Shown: positions 1 through 5,845 of the stretch, piece by piece | How the letters are laid out: each line of letters begins with the position of its first letter | Position numbering within the stretch: position 1 is the stretch's first letter | From: Terriglobales bacterium | Lineage (GTDB): Bacteria > Acidobacteriota > Terriglobia > Terriglobales > Gp1-AA117 | DNA length: 8,289 nt | Direction of reading: 5' to 3' | Assembly (NCBI GenBank): GCA_030150795.1 | Contig: JASLFF010000354.1 | Location: 1 to 8,289 of the forward strand | The notes under the pieces: model-generated | What the model was told of the DNA's origin: nothing | The model's input: only the letters and a program-made list of their open reading frames with translations | Databases searched by the model: none | Program-made: the position numbers and the translations under genes

Positions 1-531
1 CAGCGCGATGCTGTCACTCTCTACTTCACCTCGCCGCCGCAAATACCAGCGGGATGGGAGATCGTGCGAGCCGTGGAATTGCACCAGATGGTTCAGGAAA
101 CTGAAGCGCTTCCGCCGTCCGCACAGGCCAGCCCTACACATGAGGTTATCGAACTCACTCCCGCTGACGTGCCTGAAATGAGCGTGCTCTACACGGCCAC
201 GCGTCCCGGCCGCACGCTCTGCCCGCGCATTCAAAAGCTGGGACAATTTCTCGGCATCCGCGAAGACGGCAAGCTCGTTGCGATGGGCGGTCTGCGCCTG
301 CATCTCCCCGGATATCGCGAGATCACTACCGTGGCCACGCTGCCAAGCCATGAAGGCCGCGGCTATGCGACGGCCATCGTCCGAGCGTTGATCGACCGAA
401 TTCGCTTGCGCGGAGACCGGCCATTTCTCACCGTCCGCAATGACAACTCACGCGCCATCGAAATTTACCACCGCCTGGGATTCAAAGAACGTACGCTGCT
501 GTACTCGCGGACCATCCGTCGCGCACAGTAG
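1..531 (+). CDS. GNAT-family N-acetyltransferase (FR47-like), 5' end outside window
   Basis: This reads as the C-terminal 176 residues of an acetyl-CoA-dependent N-acetyltransferase; the substrate is unknown. The frame is open from base 1, and the residues before the GTG at 64 (for example FTSPPQIPAGWEIV, then LHQMV) resemble the N-terminal half of FR47-like GNATs, so the gene very probably starts to the left of the window and the GTG is internal. Counting from that GTG, the acetyl-CoA-binding motif A region is about residues 86-112, with the GRGYA turn at 98-102. The C-terminal GNAT signature NDNSRAIEIYHRLGF is at 126-140, with the usual N, Y and GF residues. One oddity is that the first position of the R/Q-x-x-G-x-A loop is Glu (EGRGYA) where Arg or Gln is usual. 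The next gene starts about 170 bp downstream, so the two are probably transcribed separately. The family is secure; the substrate is not. Confidence 0.88.
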   Translation, partial: QRDAVTLYFTSPPQIPAGWEIVRAVELHQMVQETEALPPSAQASPTHEVIELTPADVPEMSVLYTATRPGRTLCPRIQKLGQFLGIREDGKLVAMGGLRLHLPGYREITTVATLPSHEGRGYATAIVRALIDRIRLRGDRPFLTVRNDNSRAIEIYHRLGFKERTLLYSRTIRRAQ

Positions 532-580
532 GGTCCGTAGTTTGAAATAGGAAAAACAATTCCCTGACCCACATTAAGTT

Positions 581-645
581 CGTCATCCCGAACCCCGTGA
601 GCGAAGGCGCGCTGTCATCAGCGCCTGAGTAGGGGTGAGGGACCT
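581..645. repeat. Hairpin-forming intergenic repeat (REP-like)
   Basis: The 171-bp gap between the acetyltransferase and the next gene holds two nested inverted repeats. The inner one is a perfect 6-bp stem, GCGCTG (609-614) and CAGCGC (619-624), around a TCAT loop. The outer arms are TCCCGAACCCC (586-596) and GGGGTGAGGGA (632-642), which pair at 9 of 11 positions. No T-tract follows, so it is not a classic intrinsic terminator. The wording (CGTCATCCCGA ... AGGGACCTTA) resembles dispersed intergenic repeats I associate with Acidobacteriota genomes. That resemblance is from memory and was not searched. Confidence 0.5.
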
Positions 646-691
646 TATGTTTTAGTAAGATTGTCTTCCACTTCAATCGCTCAAAAAGATT

Positions 692-696
692 GGGAG
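692..696 (+). promoter_or_regulatory. Ribosome binding site deciding the start at 703
   Basis: GGGAG ends 6 nt before the ATG at 703. The in-frame TTG at 661 has no comparable Shine-Dalgarno sequence, and using it would put 14 mostly polar residues before a normal signal peptide. The ATG at 703 is therefore preferred. Confidence 0.7.
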
Positions 697-702
697 AAAC
701 CA

Positions 703-1299
703 ATGCGACTACTAAGTTTTGCTGCGATGTTAATGGCCGTCATCTTTGCTGGCTCCAATCTTCATGCAAGCTCCGCACAGTCCAATGCCACACTACCCAA
801 CTCGGCTCAGGCCAAATCCGCGCAAACAACGTCCACACCGGTCGCCACTGAAGATCCCACAAAAAAGCTCGGTGCTTTTGTGGGCAAGTGGAAAACGGAA
901 GGCGCTTTTATCAACGGTCCAAAAACTTCCACCAGTCTGGAGTGCCGCTGGTCGCCGCAAGGCTCGTATCTGGTCTGCGACCAACTGGTCCACATGGGCG
1001 CCGCTGGTGACCATCGCCAGTTTACCGTGTACTCATACAACAGCAAGGCCGGCAACTACTCATTCACCACGCTTGCCGATCCCGGCGCCAAGCCAACGAC
1101 TGGCGGAATCACCATCAAAGGCAATCTCTGGACTTATGATGATTCCAGCTTTGAGTCCAATGGCAAGAAAACGCTGGTTCGCGTCACGAATGAATTTACT
1201 GATGCAAAGACAGAAGTCTTTAAAGTTGTAACGTCAGAAGATGACGGCGCAACCTGGAAGCCGATGCTTCAGGGCGTGGCTCGAAAGGTGGGAGACTGA
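703..1299 (+). CDS. Secreted DUF1579-like protein
   Basis: A 198-residue exported protein of unknown function. Residues 1-25 are a signal peptide: MRLL, a hydrophobic core through about residue 17, then a small-residue cleavage region (LHA-SSA). A Ser/Thr/Ala/Gln-rich linker runs to about residue 52. The folded domain then opens with LGAFVGKWKTEG, the 'size of W' type opening seen in DUF1579 and lipocalin-like beta-barrel domains. Further repeating beta-strand patterns follow (for example QFTVYSYNSKAGNYSF and GNLWTYDDSS). The domain has two Cys, in LECRW and LVCDQ, which could form a disulphide in the periplasm. No lipobox is present, so it is probably soluble and periplasmic or secreted. The next gene begins 14 bp downstream and may be cotranscribed. 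The DUF1579 link is by pattern recognition; a more general lipocalin-like assignment is the alternative. Confidence 0.72.
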   Translation: MRLLSFAAMLMAVIFAGSNLHASSAQSNATLPNSAQAKSAQTTSTPVATEDPTKKLGAFVGKWKTEGAFINGPKTSTSLECRWSPQGSYLVCDQLVHMGAAGDHRQFTVYSYNSKAGNYSFTTLADPGAKPTTGGITIKGNLWTYDDSSFESNGKKTLVRVTNEFTDAKTEVFKVVTSEDDGATWKPMLQGVARKVGD

Positions 1300-1313
1300 G
1301 CTGTCCAAAGCCA

Positions 1314-1712
1314 ATGCCGGGAATCACAGAAAAAGAACTGCTGCAATTCCTGAAAGCGATTGAAGAGGGAACAATCTCCCTGCATCCTGAATCCAATCCG
1401 CAGGACATCTATGCGGGCAATGTGACCTATACAGCAACCAACGGCTGGCGGATTACGATCTTCAACGACTGCAATGAATGGGACTATGTTGATAAGGTAA
1501 TAACTGCTGATGGCCGATCCGTAGATTTTGATTCCATTGAGAATGACATGCCCATAGCCCGCGAGTACCTGCCTGCCGACGAAATAGCATGGCAGAGGTA
1601 TGGCATCCCGGGTTACTGCCACTTTCGGTGCATTCACTGTGGCGCAGATCTTGCAGATTACAATCTCAGAAAGATGCCGTTTCTATGCGGGCCCTGCAAG
1701 ACGCTATCGTGA
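1314..1712 (+). CDS. Hypothetical protein with C-terminal zinc-ribbon-like motif (DUF7693-like core)
   Basis: A 132-residue acidic, apparently cytoplasmic protein with no signal peptide or membrane segment. Residues 1-20 look helical. The central block WRITIFNDCNEWDYVD (45-60) followed by ADGR (65-68) resembles, from memory, a small family of uncharacterised proteins (DUF7693-like). That name is tentative. The C-terminal tail carries CIHC (106-109) and CGPC (125-128), two CxxC pairs 15 residues apart, as expected for a zinc ribbon; C102 and H103 lie just before the first pair. Such tails often bind nucleic acid or protein, but no function can be assigned. The start is the only ATG near the upstream stop. 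The nearest purine-rich sequence (GGGAG, 1290-1294) is too far for good initiation, so translation may be coupled to the upstream gene. It ends 47 bp from the convergent permease gene. Confidence 0.68.
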   Translation: MPGITEKELLQFLKAIEEGTISLHPESNPQDIYAGNVTYTATNGWRITIFNDCNEWDYVDKVITADGRSVDFDSIENDMPIAREYLPADEIAWQRYGIPGYCHFRCIHCGADLADYNLRKMPFLCGPCKTLS

Positions 1713-1759
1713 CGCAGGGAATGTGCCGGCTTGTACAGGTGCAATTTACCGCACTGCAA

Positions 1760-3004
1760 TTATTCGTAGCGCAGCGCTTCAATTGGGTCCAAACGCGAAG
1801 CCTTGATGGCCGGCAGCATGCCGCTGATGAGTCCCACCACAATCAAAATTCCCGTGGAAACCAGCAGGTGTATGGGCGAAATCGCCAGATGGATGTCCCC
1901 CGCATCGGCGTTCTTGGCCATCACGCTATAAACGGGTATCGACCCGATGATCCATGAGATCACGTAAGCCACCGCCACGCCCAGCAGGCCGCCGGCAAAA
2001 GTGATGGCCATGGCTTCAGCCAGGAATTGCGTCAGTATGTCGCGCCGCCGCGCGCCCAGCGCTTTCTCCACGCCAATTTCGCGCGTGCGCTGCGTCACGG
2101 AAACCAGCATGATATTCATCAGTCCCACGCCGCCAATCCCCAGCGTAAGCGTGCCGATAATCGTCAGCAAAACCTGCAATGCCATGGTAATGATCTGCCA
2201 GTTGTTCAGATTCTTCATGGTGTTCCAGATAAACACCGCTCGCGGGTCTTTGCCGTTGAAGCCATGGAACGAGCCCAGCACGGTGCGAATATTGCCTTCG
2301 ACCTTGTCATATTCCATGCCGTCATAGTCCAGCCAGATTCCATCCAGGTAGCGCGTGTCGCGGATGTCGCCCATGGTGGAAAAAGGAATGTACACAATTG
2401 CGTTTACGTTGTCGTTCCCTTCTTCCTGCATCTTGGGTTCAAGCACGCCGATCACTTCAAAGCTGATGCCCGCTATACGCACGCTCTCACCCAGCGCGGG
2501 CTCGCCGGAAAAAAGCTTGTCTTTGGCGTCCGATCCCAGCACGGCCACGCGGGAACGCTGCATCTCGTCTGCATCGTTATAGAAGCGACCTTCCTCCACT
2601 TTGAGCGCGCGCACCGGCACAATGGCCGGCGTAAATCCGCCTACGTTGAATTTTTGCGTGCGATTTTCATGCTGCACATTGGTGTCAAATGAGGCTTCCG
2701 GAGTGATATGCCGCACCACCGGAATTTGCTCCTGCAAGTGCTGCACATCGTCAATGGTGAAGCGCACCTGCACGCCTGCCTTTTGGCCGCCCGCCTGCAA
2801 AGAAGTCCGTCCGGGAAAGACTCCCATCATCTGCATGCCGAAGTTGGAGAAGATCGCGGTAATCGCACGGCCAAACCCTGCACCATACGCCAGCAGGATT
2901 ACCACAGTGGCAATGCCCCACGCCATGCCAAGCATCGTGAGCGCTGTGCGCCGGCGGTTGTGCTTGATGGATGAATATGCCTGCCCCAATAAATCGTGGA
3001 CCAT
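1760..3004 (-). CDS. MacB/FtsX-type ABC transporter permease (second of tandem pair)
   Basis: A 414-residue inner-membrane permease of the type VII (MacB/LolC/FtsX) ABC class, which uses ATP hydrolysis in the cytoplasm to drive motion in a periplasmic domain rather than classical transport through the membrane. The order is: a short cytoplasmic N-terminus with basic KHNRRR (14-19), TM1 about 21-45, a MacB-type periplasmic core domain about 50-270, TM2 about 272-305, TM3 about 332-360 and TM4 about 377-404. The FtsX signature GGVGLMNIMLVSVTQRTREIG lies at 291-311, followed by EKALGARRRDILTQF. The end DPIEALRYE is typical of the family. Length is normal for a permease-only protein, and there is no fused ATP-binding domain. 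It starts 4 bp after the paralogous permease, with an AAGGGAA ribosome binding site inside that gene's end, so the two are cotranscribed. The substrate is unknown; antibiotic, peptide or lipoprotein handling are all possible. Confidence 0.93.
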   Translation of the reverse strand: MVHDLLGQAYSSIKHNRRRTALTMLGMAWGIATVVILLAYGAGFGRAITAIFSNFGMQMMGVFPGRTSLQAGGQKAGVQVRFTIDDVQHLQEQIPVVRHITPEASFDTNVQHENRTQKFNVGGFTPAIVPVRALKVEEGRFYNDADEMQRSRVAVLGSDAKDKLFSGEPALGESVRIAGISFEVIGVLEPKMQEEGNDNVNAIVYIPFSTMGDIRDTRYLDGIWLDYDGMEYDKVEGNIRTVLGSFHGFNGKDPRAVFIWNTMKNLNNWQIITMALQVLLTIIGTLTLGIGGVGLMNIMLVSVTQRTREIGVEKALGARRRDILTQFLAEAMAITFAGGLLGVAVAYVISWIIGSIPVYSVMAKNADAGDIHLAISPIHLLVSTGILIVVGLISGMLPAIKASRLDPIEALRYE

Positions 3005-3008
3005 CTGC

Positions 3009-4256
3009 CTATTCCCTTCTCAGCGCTTCCACCGGCTGCAACAGTGAAGCTTTCCGCGCCGGATAAAGTCCGGCAATAATGCCCGCGATCGATAATGATC
3101 CCACGGCCACCGCCGCTGACGCCGGAACAATATGCGGTAAGTCAAAGCCTGGAGGCGTTGGCAGCTTGGCCAATATGGCCATTACGCCGGCCGTGATCGC
3201 AATGCCTGTGCCTCCGCTCAGCGCGGTAAGAAACGCGCCTTCCAGAAAAAACTGCATCAGAATCCGCCGGTTTGTCGCACCCAACGCTTTCATCAAGCCG
3301 ATTTCCTGCGTGCGCTCAGTCACCGACACCAGCATGATGTTCACGATCCCAATCGCGCCCAGCACCAGCGTGACCATGCCAACGCCGCCCAGGAAAATAT
3401 CCATGCCGTCAAAAATCTTGCCCACCGTGTCCTGCGTCTGCACCGTGTCCCATCCCTGAAAAGCGTCTTTATTGCTGGGATCAAAGCCGTGATTGCGCGC
3501 AATGATCTTGTGTACCTGTTCCACTGCGTCCACATGCTTGTCTCGGCTCACAGGCTTCAAGATCAGGTTGCCGATGTCATCCGGCGTGTGCTCATTCTTC
3601 ATCGGGAAATACTGGTGCATCGTTGTAAAAGGAATATAGACGCGCACGTTGTTCAGGTTATTTTCCTGCCGCCCGATGTTGGCCAGCACGCCAATCACCT
3701 CAAAGCGAATCCCGTTCAGCAGAATGGTGCTGCCAATGGCCGGCCTGCCCGGAAACAAATTGCGCATCATCTGGAAGCCCAGCACGCACACCTGGCGCTT
3801 CTGCTCTTCGTCGGACTCATTCAGCCAGCGCCCTTCACCCTGCGGCAAAAAGCGGATGTGATTGAAATTCGGCTTGCTTCCGCTTACAAATCCGCTGGCA
3901 GTGGCAAAATCGCTGACCGCACGAATGTCGCTGCGACCCACCACCGGCGCCACCTCGGCCACCAGTGTGGCTTCATTCTTGATGTCCAGGTAGTCCTGGT
4001 AGGTCAGGTAATAGCTGCGTTGGTCCTGCGTCTGGCCCGCGACCACCGGAATCTGACCGCCCCAGACAAAGATCACGTCCTCGCCGATGGTCGCCATATT
4101 CTTGCGCTGCCCTGAGCGAAAACCTTCACCTACGCCCACCAGAAACAGCAGCGATCCAACGCCCCAGGCAATGCCGAACATGGTGAGAAATGAACGCAGC
4201 TTATGCGCCCACAGAATGCTCAATACCTGCCCGATCGTGTCCAACGCCATTCTCAT
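3009..4256 (-). CDS. MacB/FtsX-type ABC transporter permease (first of tandem pair)
   Basis: A 415-residue inner-membrane permease with the same four-helix plan as its neighbour. TM1 is about 22-43, the periplasmic MacB-type domain about 48-280, and TM2 about 284-312. The FtsX signature AIGIVNIMLVSVTERTQEIG lies at 301-320, followed by MKALGATNRRILMQF. TM3 is about 338-363, TM4 about 378-400, and it ends KASLLQPVEALRRE. It is clearly paralogous to the downstream gene: compare GIRFEVIGVL ... VYIPFTTM here with GISFEVIGVL ... VYIPFSTM there. The pair probably forms a heterodimer. The first ATG (4256) is used here; a second ATG two codons later (4250) is possible, and neither has a strong ribosome binding site. 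No ATPase gene precedes it. The upstream gene is a small PH-like protein 148 bp away, so a nucleotide-binding partner must be encoded outside the window. Confidence 0.93.
   Translation of the reverse strand: MRMALDTIGQVLSILWAHKLRSFLTMFGIAWGVGSLLFLVGVGEGFRSGQRKNMATIGEDVIFVWGGQIPVVAGQTQDQRSYYLTYQDYLDIKNEATLVAEVAPVVGRSDIRAVSDFATASGFVSGSKPNFNHIRFLPQGEGRWLNESDEEQKRQVCVLGFQMMRNLFPGRPAIGSTILLNGIRFEVIGVLANIGRQENNLNNVRVYIPFTTMHQYFPMKNEHTPDDIGNLILKPVSRDKHVDAVEQVHKIIARNHGFDPSNKDAFQGWDTVQTQDTVGKIFDGMDIFLGGVGMVTLVLGAIGIVNIMLVSVTERTQEIGLMKALGATNRRILMQFFLEGAFLTALSGGTGIAITAGVMAILAKLPTPPGFDLPHIVPASAAVAVGSLSIAGIIAGLYPARKASLLQPVEALRRE
3012..3018 (-). promoter_or_regulatory. Ribosome binding site within the end of the upstream permease gene
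   Basis: Read on the minus strand this is AAGGGAA, 7 nt before the ATG at 3004 and overlapping the last codons of the upstream permease. It supports the chosen start and translational coupling of the permease pair. Confidence 0.65.
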
Positions 4257-4337
4257 TTGCGGATTTGCCTAATCATTTCTATTGCTAACCAGTAATACGG
4301 CTGGAAAGCCACTGTGGTTCCAAGGTTTTAGACGGCC

Positions 4338-4368
4338 AAAAGGGAAAATTATCCCCCAGCTAAGCTGG
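4338..4368 (-). terminator. Weak candidate terminator after the PH-like gene
   Basis: On the minus strand, downstream of the stop at 4405, a CCAGC/GCTGG stem with a 3-nt loop (4356-4368) is followed directly by GGGA-N6-TCCC and a run of four T (4338-4355). Both stems are short, so termination is doubtful. On the plus strand the first stem is followed by five T (4373-4377), but no plus-strand gene ends there. The rest of the 148-bp gap (4257-4404) shows nothing else I can support. Confidence 0.25.
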
Positions 4369-4404
4369 TTACTTTTTGCCCTGTCTGGAGAACGCTCGTC
4401 CGAG

Positions 4405-4734
4405 CTATCTTTGCGGAAGGCCTTGCTGATAGTGCTCGATAATGTTGCGGATCGCCACCGCGTCTGCCTTGCTGTGGCCGTGGCTCAGGATAGGATTGCT
4501 GCCGCCCGTGGAATCAATGCGGATATCCGACCAGAGCATTCCTGTGCTGATCAAAACCGACGCGACTTTGGTAATGGGAATGCTTTCCTCAGAACTGCCA
4601 AAGAATCTCGGTTTGATCCGCAGCACGCGCTCAGGACCTACTTCAATGCGGGTGGGAAAGAAAAAATTGCCGCGGGTCCAGCGGCTGGCCTTGAAAACCC
4701 TGCTTGAGGTGGATGTAAGAGGCGCGGTCGACAT
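4405..4734 (-). CDS. Small PH-domain-like protein (bPH_2/DUF304 type)
   Basis: A 109-residue protein with no signal peptide or long hydrophobic segment. After about 20 polar residues, positions 22-103 have the pattern of a bacterial pleckstrin-homology-like domain. Strands are FFFPTRIEVG and RVLRIKPRFFG, then SIPITKVASVLISTGMLWSDIRIDSTGG, then a C-terminal amphipathic helix (KADAVAIRNIIEHYQ). The 'I-P-I-x-K-V-x-S-V' strand before a short hydrophobic strand is characteristic of DUF304-like domains. It follows pgsA on the same strand after 37 bp and may share its transcript. Upstream there is an A/T-rich stretch (ATAAAATAAAGGC) with AGG too close to the ATG for a normal Shine-Dalgarno, so initiation is weak or coupled. 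The role is unknown; such domains can sit at membranes, but no lipid-binding residue can be identified here. A longer ORF on the opposite strand is judged to be its shadow. Confidence 0.72.
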   Translation of the reverse strand: MSTAPLTSTSSRVFKASRWTRGNFFFPTRIEVGPERVLRIKPRFFGSSEESIPITKVASVLISTGMLWSDIRIDSTGGSNPILSHGHSKADAVAIRNIIEHYQQGLPQR

Positions 4735-4771
4735 GCCTTTATTTTATCGCGGACGGCTCGCAATAACGGTC

Positions 4772-5470
4772 TCAATGCGCCTTTGCCGGATTGTTGGCTT
4801 CGGCTTCCTGCAATGCTTTCTTCTTGCGCCGGCTCAGAATAAATGGACGGCGTCTGCGCCGCTCCACTCGCTTGTCAATCTTCTTCCAGAAGCCCCAGAA
4901 GTAATCCACGGCCGAAATCAGCGACACGGCCACCATAAACCATATGGCCATACGGGCCACCAGGTCGACATCTAAAACAAACGAAAACACCCGCAGGTTG
5001 AAATACCACGTGTCCCAGCGCAGGGCCAGGATGGTAGCCACCACGGAAACGATTTGCACCACCATTTTGAGCTTGCCCAGCTCGCTGGCCTCAATGGTAA
5101 AGCCCTCAGCCGATGCAATCGATCGCAGGCCGCTGATCAGGAATTCCCGCCCAATGATGAGCACTACCACCCAAATGTTCACGATGTCCGGGCTCAGGCG
5201 CAGCAGGGTGATATAGCAGGCGGCGATCATCAGCTTGTCCGCAAGCGGGTCCAGCAGCATGCCCATGGTGGTGATCTGGCCGCGACGGCGCGCCAGGTAG
5301 CCATCCAGGCCGTCAGTAATGCTAGCCAAGATGAAGATGCCGGAGGCCAGCACAACGCGCAGGGTTTCTTCTTTGGCGCTCTTCCCGCTGAAGTAAGGCG
5401 TAGTAAGCACCCATATAATCAGTGGGATAGCGGCAATCCGCGAGAGCGTTATGTAATTCGGCAGGTTCAC
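4772..5470 (-). CDS. pgsA: CDP-diacylglycerol--glycerol-3-phosphate 3-phosphatidyltransferase
   Basis: PgsA makes phosphatidylglycerol phosphate and CMP from CDP-diacylglycerol and sn-glycerol 3-phosphate at the inner membrane, the committed step to phosphatidylglycerol and cardiolipin. This 232-residue protein opens MNLPNYITLSR, typical of PgsA. It contains the complete CDP-alcohol phosphotransferase motif D-G-x2-A-R-x8-G-x3-D-x3-D: D56, G57, A60, R61, G70, D74 and D78, with the extra conserved D53. These Asp residues bind the metal ions and catalyse the reaction. Several hydrophobic segments (about 5-25, 37-54, 83-105, 130-150, 168-190) fit the six-helix fold. It is longer than the usual 180-200 residues because of a very basic cytoplasmic tail from about 197 (KKIDKRVERRRRRPF and RRKKK). 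Start codon is GTG; no ATG, GTG or TTG lies in frame between it and the upstream stop at 5564-5566. No Shine-Dalgarno is visible. A small PH-like gene follows after 37 bp. Confidence 0.93.
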   Translation of the reverse strand: MNLPNYITLSRIAAIPLIIWVLTTPYFSGKSAKEETLRVVLASGIFILASITDGLDGYLARRRGQITTMGMLLDPLADKLMIAACYITLLRLSPDIVNIWVVVLIIGREFLISGLRSIASAEGFTIEASELGKLKMVVQIVSVVATILALRWDTWYFNLRVFSFVLDVDLVARMAIWFMVAVSLISAVDYFWGFWKKIDKRVERRRRRPFILSRRKKKALQEAEANNPAKAH

Positions 5471-5483
5471 AGAAGGAAACGGA

Positions 5484-5505
5484 GCAGCCGGGGCATTTCG
5501 GCTGC
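5484..5505 (-). promoter_or_regulatory. Hairpin in the pgsA leader
   Basis: GCAGCCG (5484-5490) and CGGCTGC (5499-5505) form a perfect 7-bp GC-rich stem with an 8-nt loop. In the transcript its 3' arm ends 13 nt before the GTG start of pgsA. It could modulate translation of a gene that lacks a Shine-Dalgarno sequence, or be incidental. Confidence 0.4.
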
Positions 5506-5509
5506 CCTG

Positions 5510-5538
5510 ATTATCCTTGGATTTGGCTCCAAGCGCAA
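5510..5538 (-). promoter_or_regulatory. Candidate sigma-70-like promoter for pgsA
   Basis: On the minus strand, TTGCGC (5533-5538) and GATAAT (5510-5515) are separated by 17 bp. The -10 matches consensus at 5 of 6 positions, the -35 at only 3 of 6. The start of transcription would fall inside the leader hairpin, which argues against one of the two being functional. Confidence 0.28.
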
Positions 5539-5573
5539 ACTTTAACTTTTGCGGCAGAATCCTCTAATTCAGG

Positions 5574-5786
5574 CTATTTCCTGCCGCTCACCGTGTTCAG
5601 GCAGCGCGTATATAGCTCCAGCAGGTGGCTGGCATAATCCTCTGATTTGTTCTCCACTCCGCCGTGGAACCCCGCCCCAGAGGCTACGGTCTTTCCAAAG
5701 TTGGTGGTGGCTGCTATAAACTTCATCAAGTCCAGGGCAATATCCTCATTGCGGCGCGCGCCGACAATTCCTGCTAGCGGGTCCAT
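5574..5786 (-). CDS. Small conserved-looking hypothetical protein, 70 residues
   Basis: The function is not recognised. The protein begins MDPLAGIVGARRNEDIALDLMKFIA and continues with a Gly-rich stretch (TVASGAGFHGG, about 33-43) and a C-terminal helix (SEDYASHLLELYTRCLNTV). It has no signal peptide or membrane helix and looks like a small, largely helical cytoplasmic protein. Evidence that it is real: a strong GGAGG ribosome binding site 5 nt before the ATG, a plausible promoter just upstream, protein-like composition, and same-strand position 103 bp ahead of pgsA. It may be cotranscribed with pgsA, though a candidate promoter also lies in that gap. A vague memory of similar short proteins in Acidobacteriota supports conservation but was not checked. 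Confidence 0.66.
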   Translation of the reverse strand: MDPLAGIVGARRNEDIALDLMKFIAATTNFGKTVASGAGFHGGVENKSEDYASHLLELYTRCLNTVSGRK

Positions 5787-5790
5787 GAAT

Positions 5791-5795
5791 CCTCC
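5791..5795 (-). promoter_or_regulatory. Strong ribosome binding site of the 70-residue protein
   Basis: Read on the minus strand, GGAGG is followed by ATTC and then the ATG at 5786. It is the best Shine-Dalgarno match in the window and the main reason to accept this short gene. Confidence 0.75.
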
Positions 5796-5815
5796 AAAGA
5801 TGAATGCAAATATCT

Positions 5816-5845
5816 ATTGTAACGGGCGGGGCGCGTGGCCGTCAG
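5816..5845 (-). promoter_or_regulatory. Candidate sigma-70-like promoter for the 70-residue protein
   Basis: On the minus strand, CTGACG (5840-5845, 4 of 6 to TTGACA) and TACAAT (5816-5821, 5 of 6 to TATAAT) are 18 bp apart. The predicted start near 5809 leaves a leader of about 22 nt with the GGAGG site. The -35 box lies at the outer edge of the neighbouring inverted-repeat element, so the element may have supplied it. Confidence 0.42.

Noticed and set aside
64..66. GTG as the start codon of the acetyltransferase
   Set aside because: The frame is open to base 1 and the upstream residues look like part of the same GNAT family, so the gene is cut by the window edge.
661..702. TTG at 661 as the start of the secreted protein
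   Set aside because: The ATG at 703 has a GGGAG site at good spacing and gives a normal signal peptide at once.
1713..1759. Bidirectional terminator between the convergent genes
   Set aside because: No stem followed by a T-run could be found in the 47 bp.
2027..2692. Plus-strand 221-residue ORF, and a similar 208-residue one at 3489-4115
   Set aside because: Both lie opposite clear permease genes, are His/Arg/Gln-rich as expected of antisense frames, and show no family resemblance.
4312..4326. Small inverted repeat CCAC-T-GTGG upstream of the permease pair
   Set aside because: A one-base loop cannot form a hairpin, and arms of four bases are expected by chance.
4282..4707. Plus-strand 141-residue ORF
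   Set aside because: It overlaps the PH-like gene on the other strand, and its sequence shows no domain or signal; judged to be a shadow.
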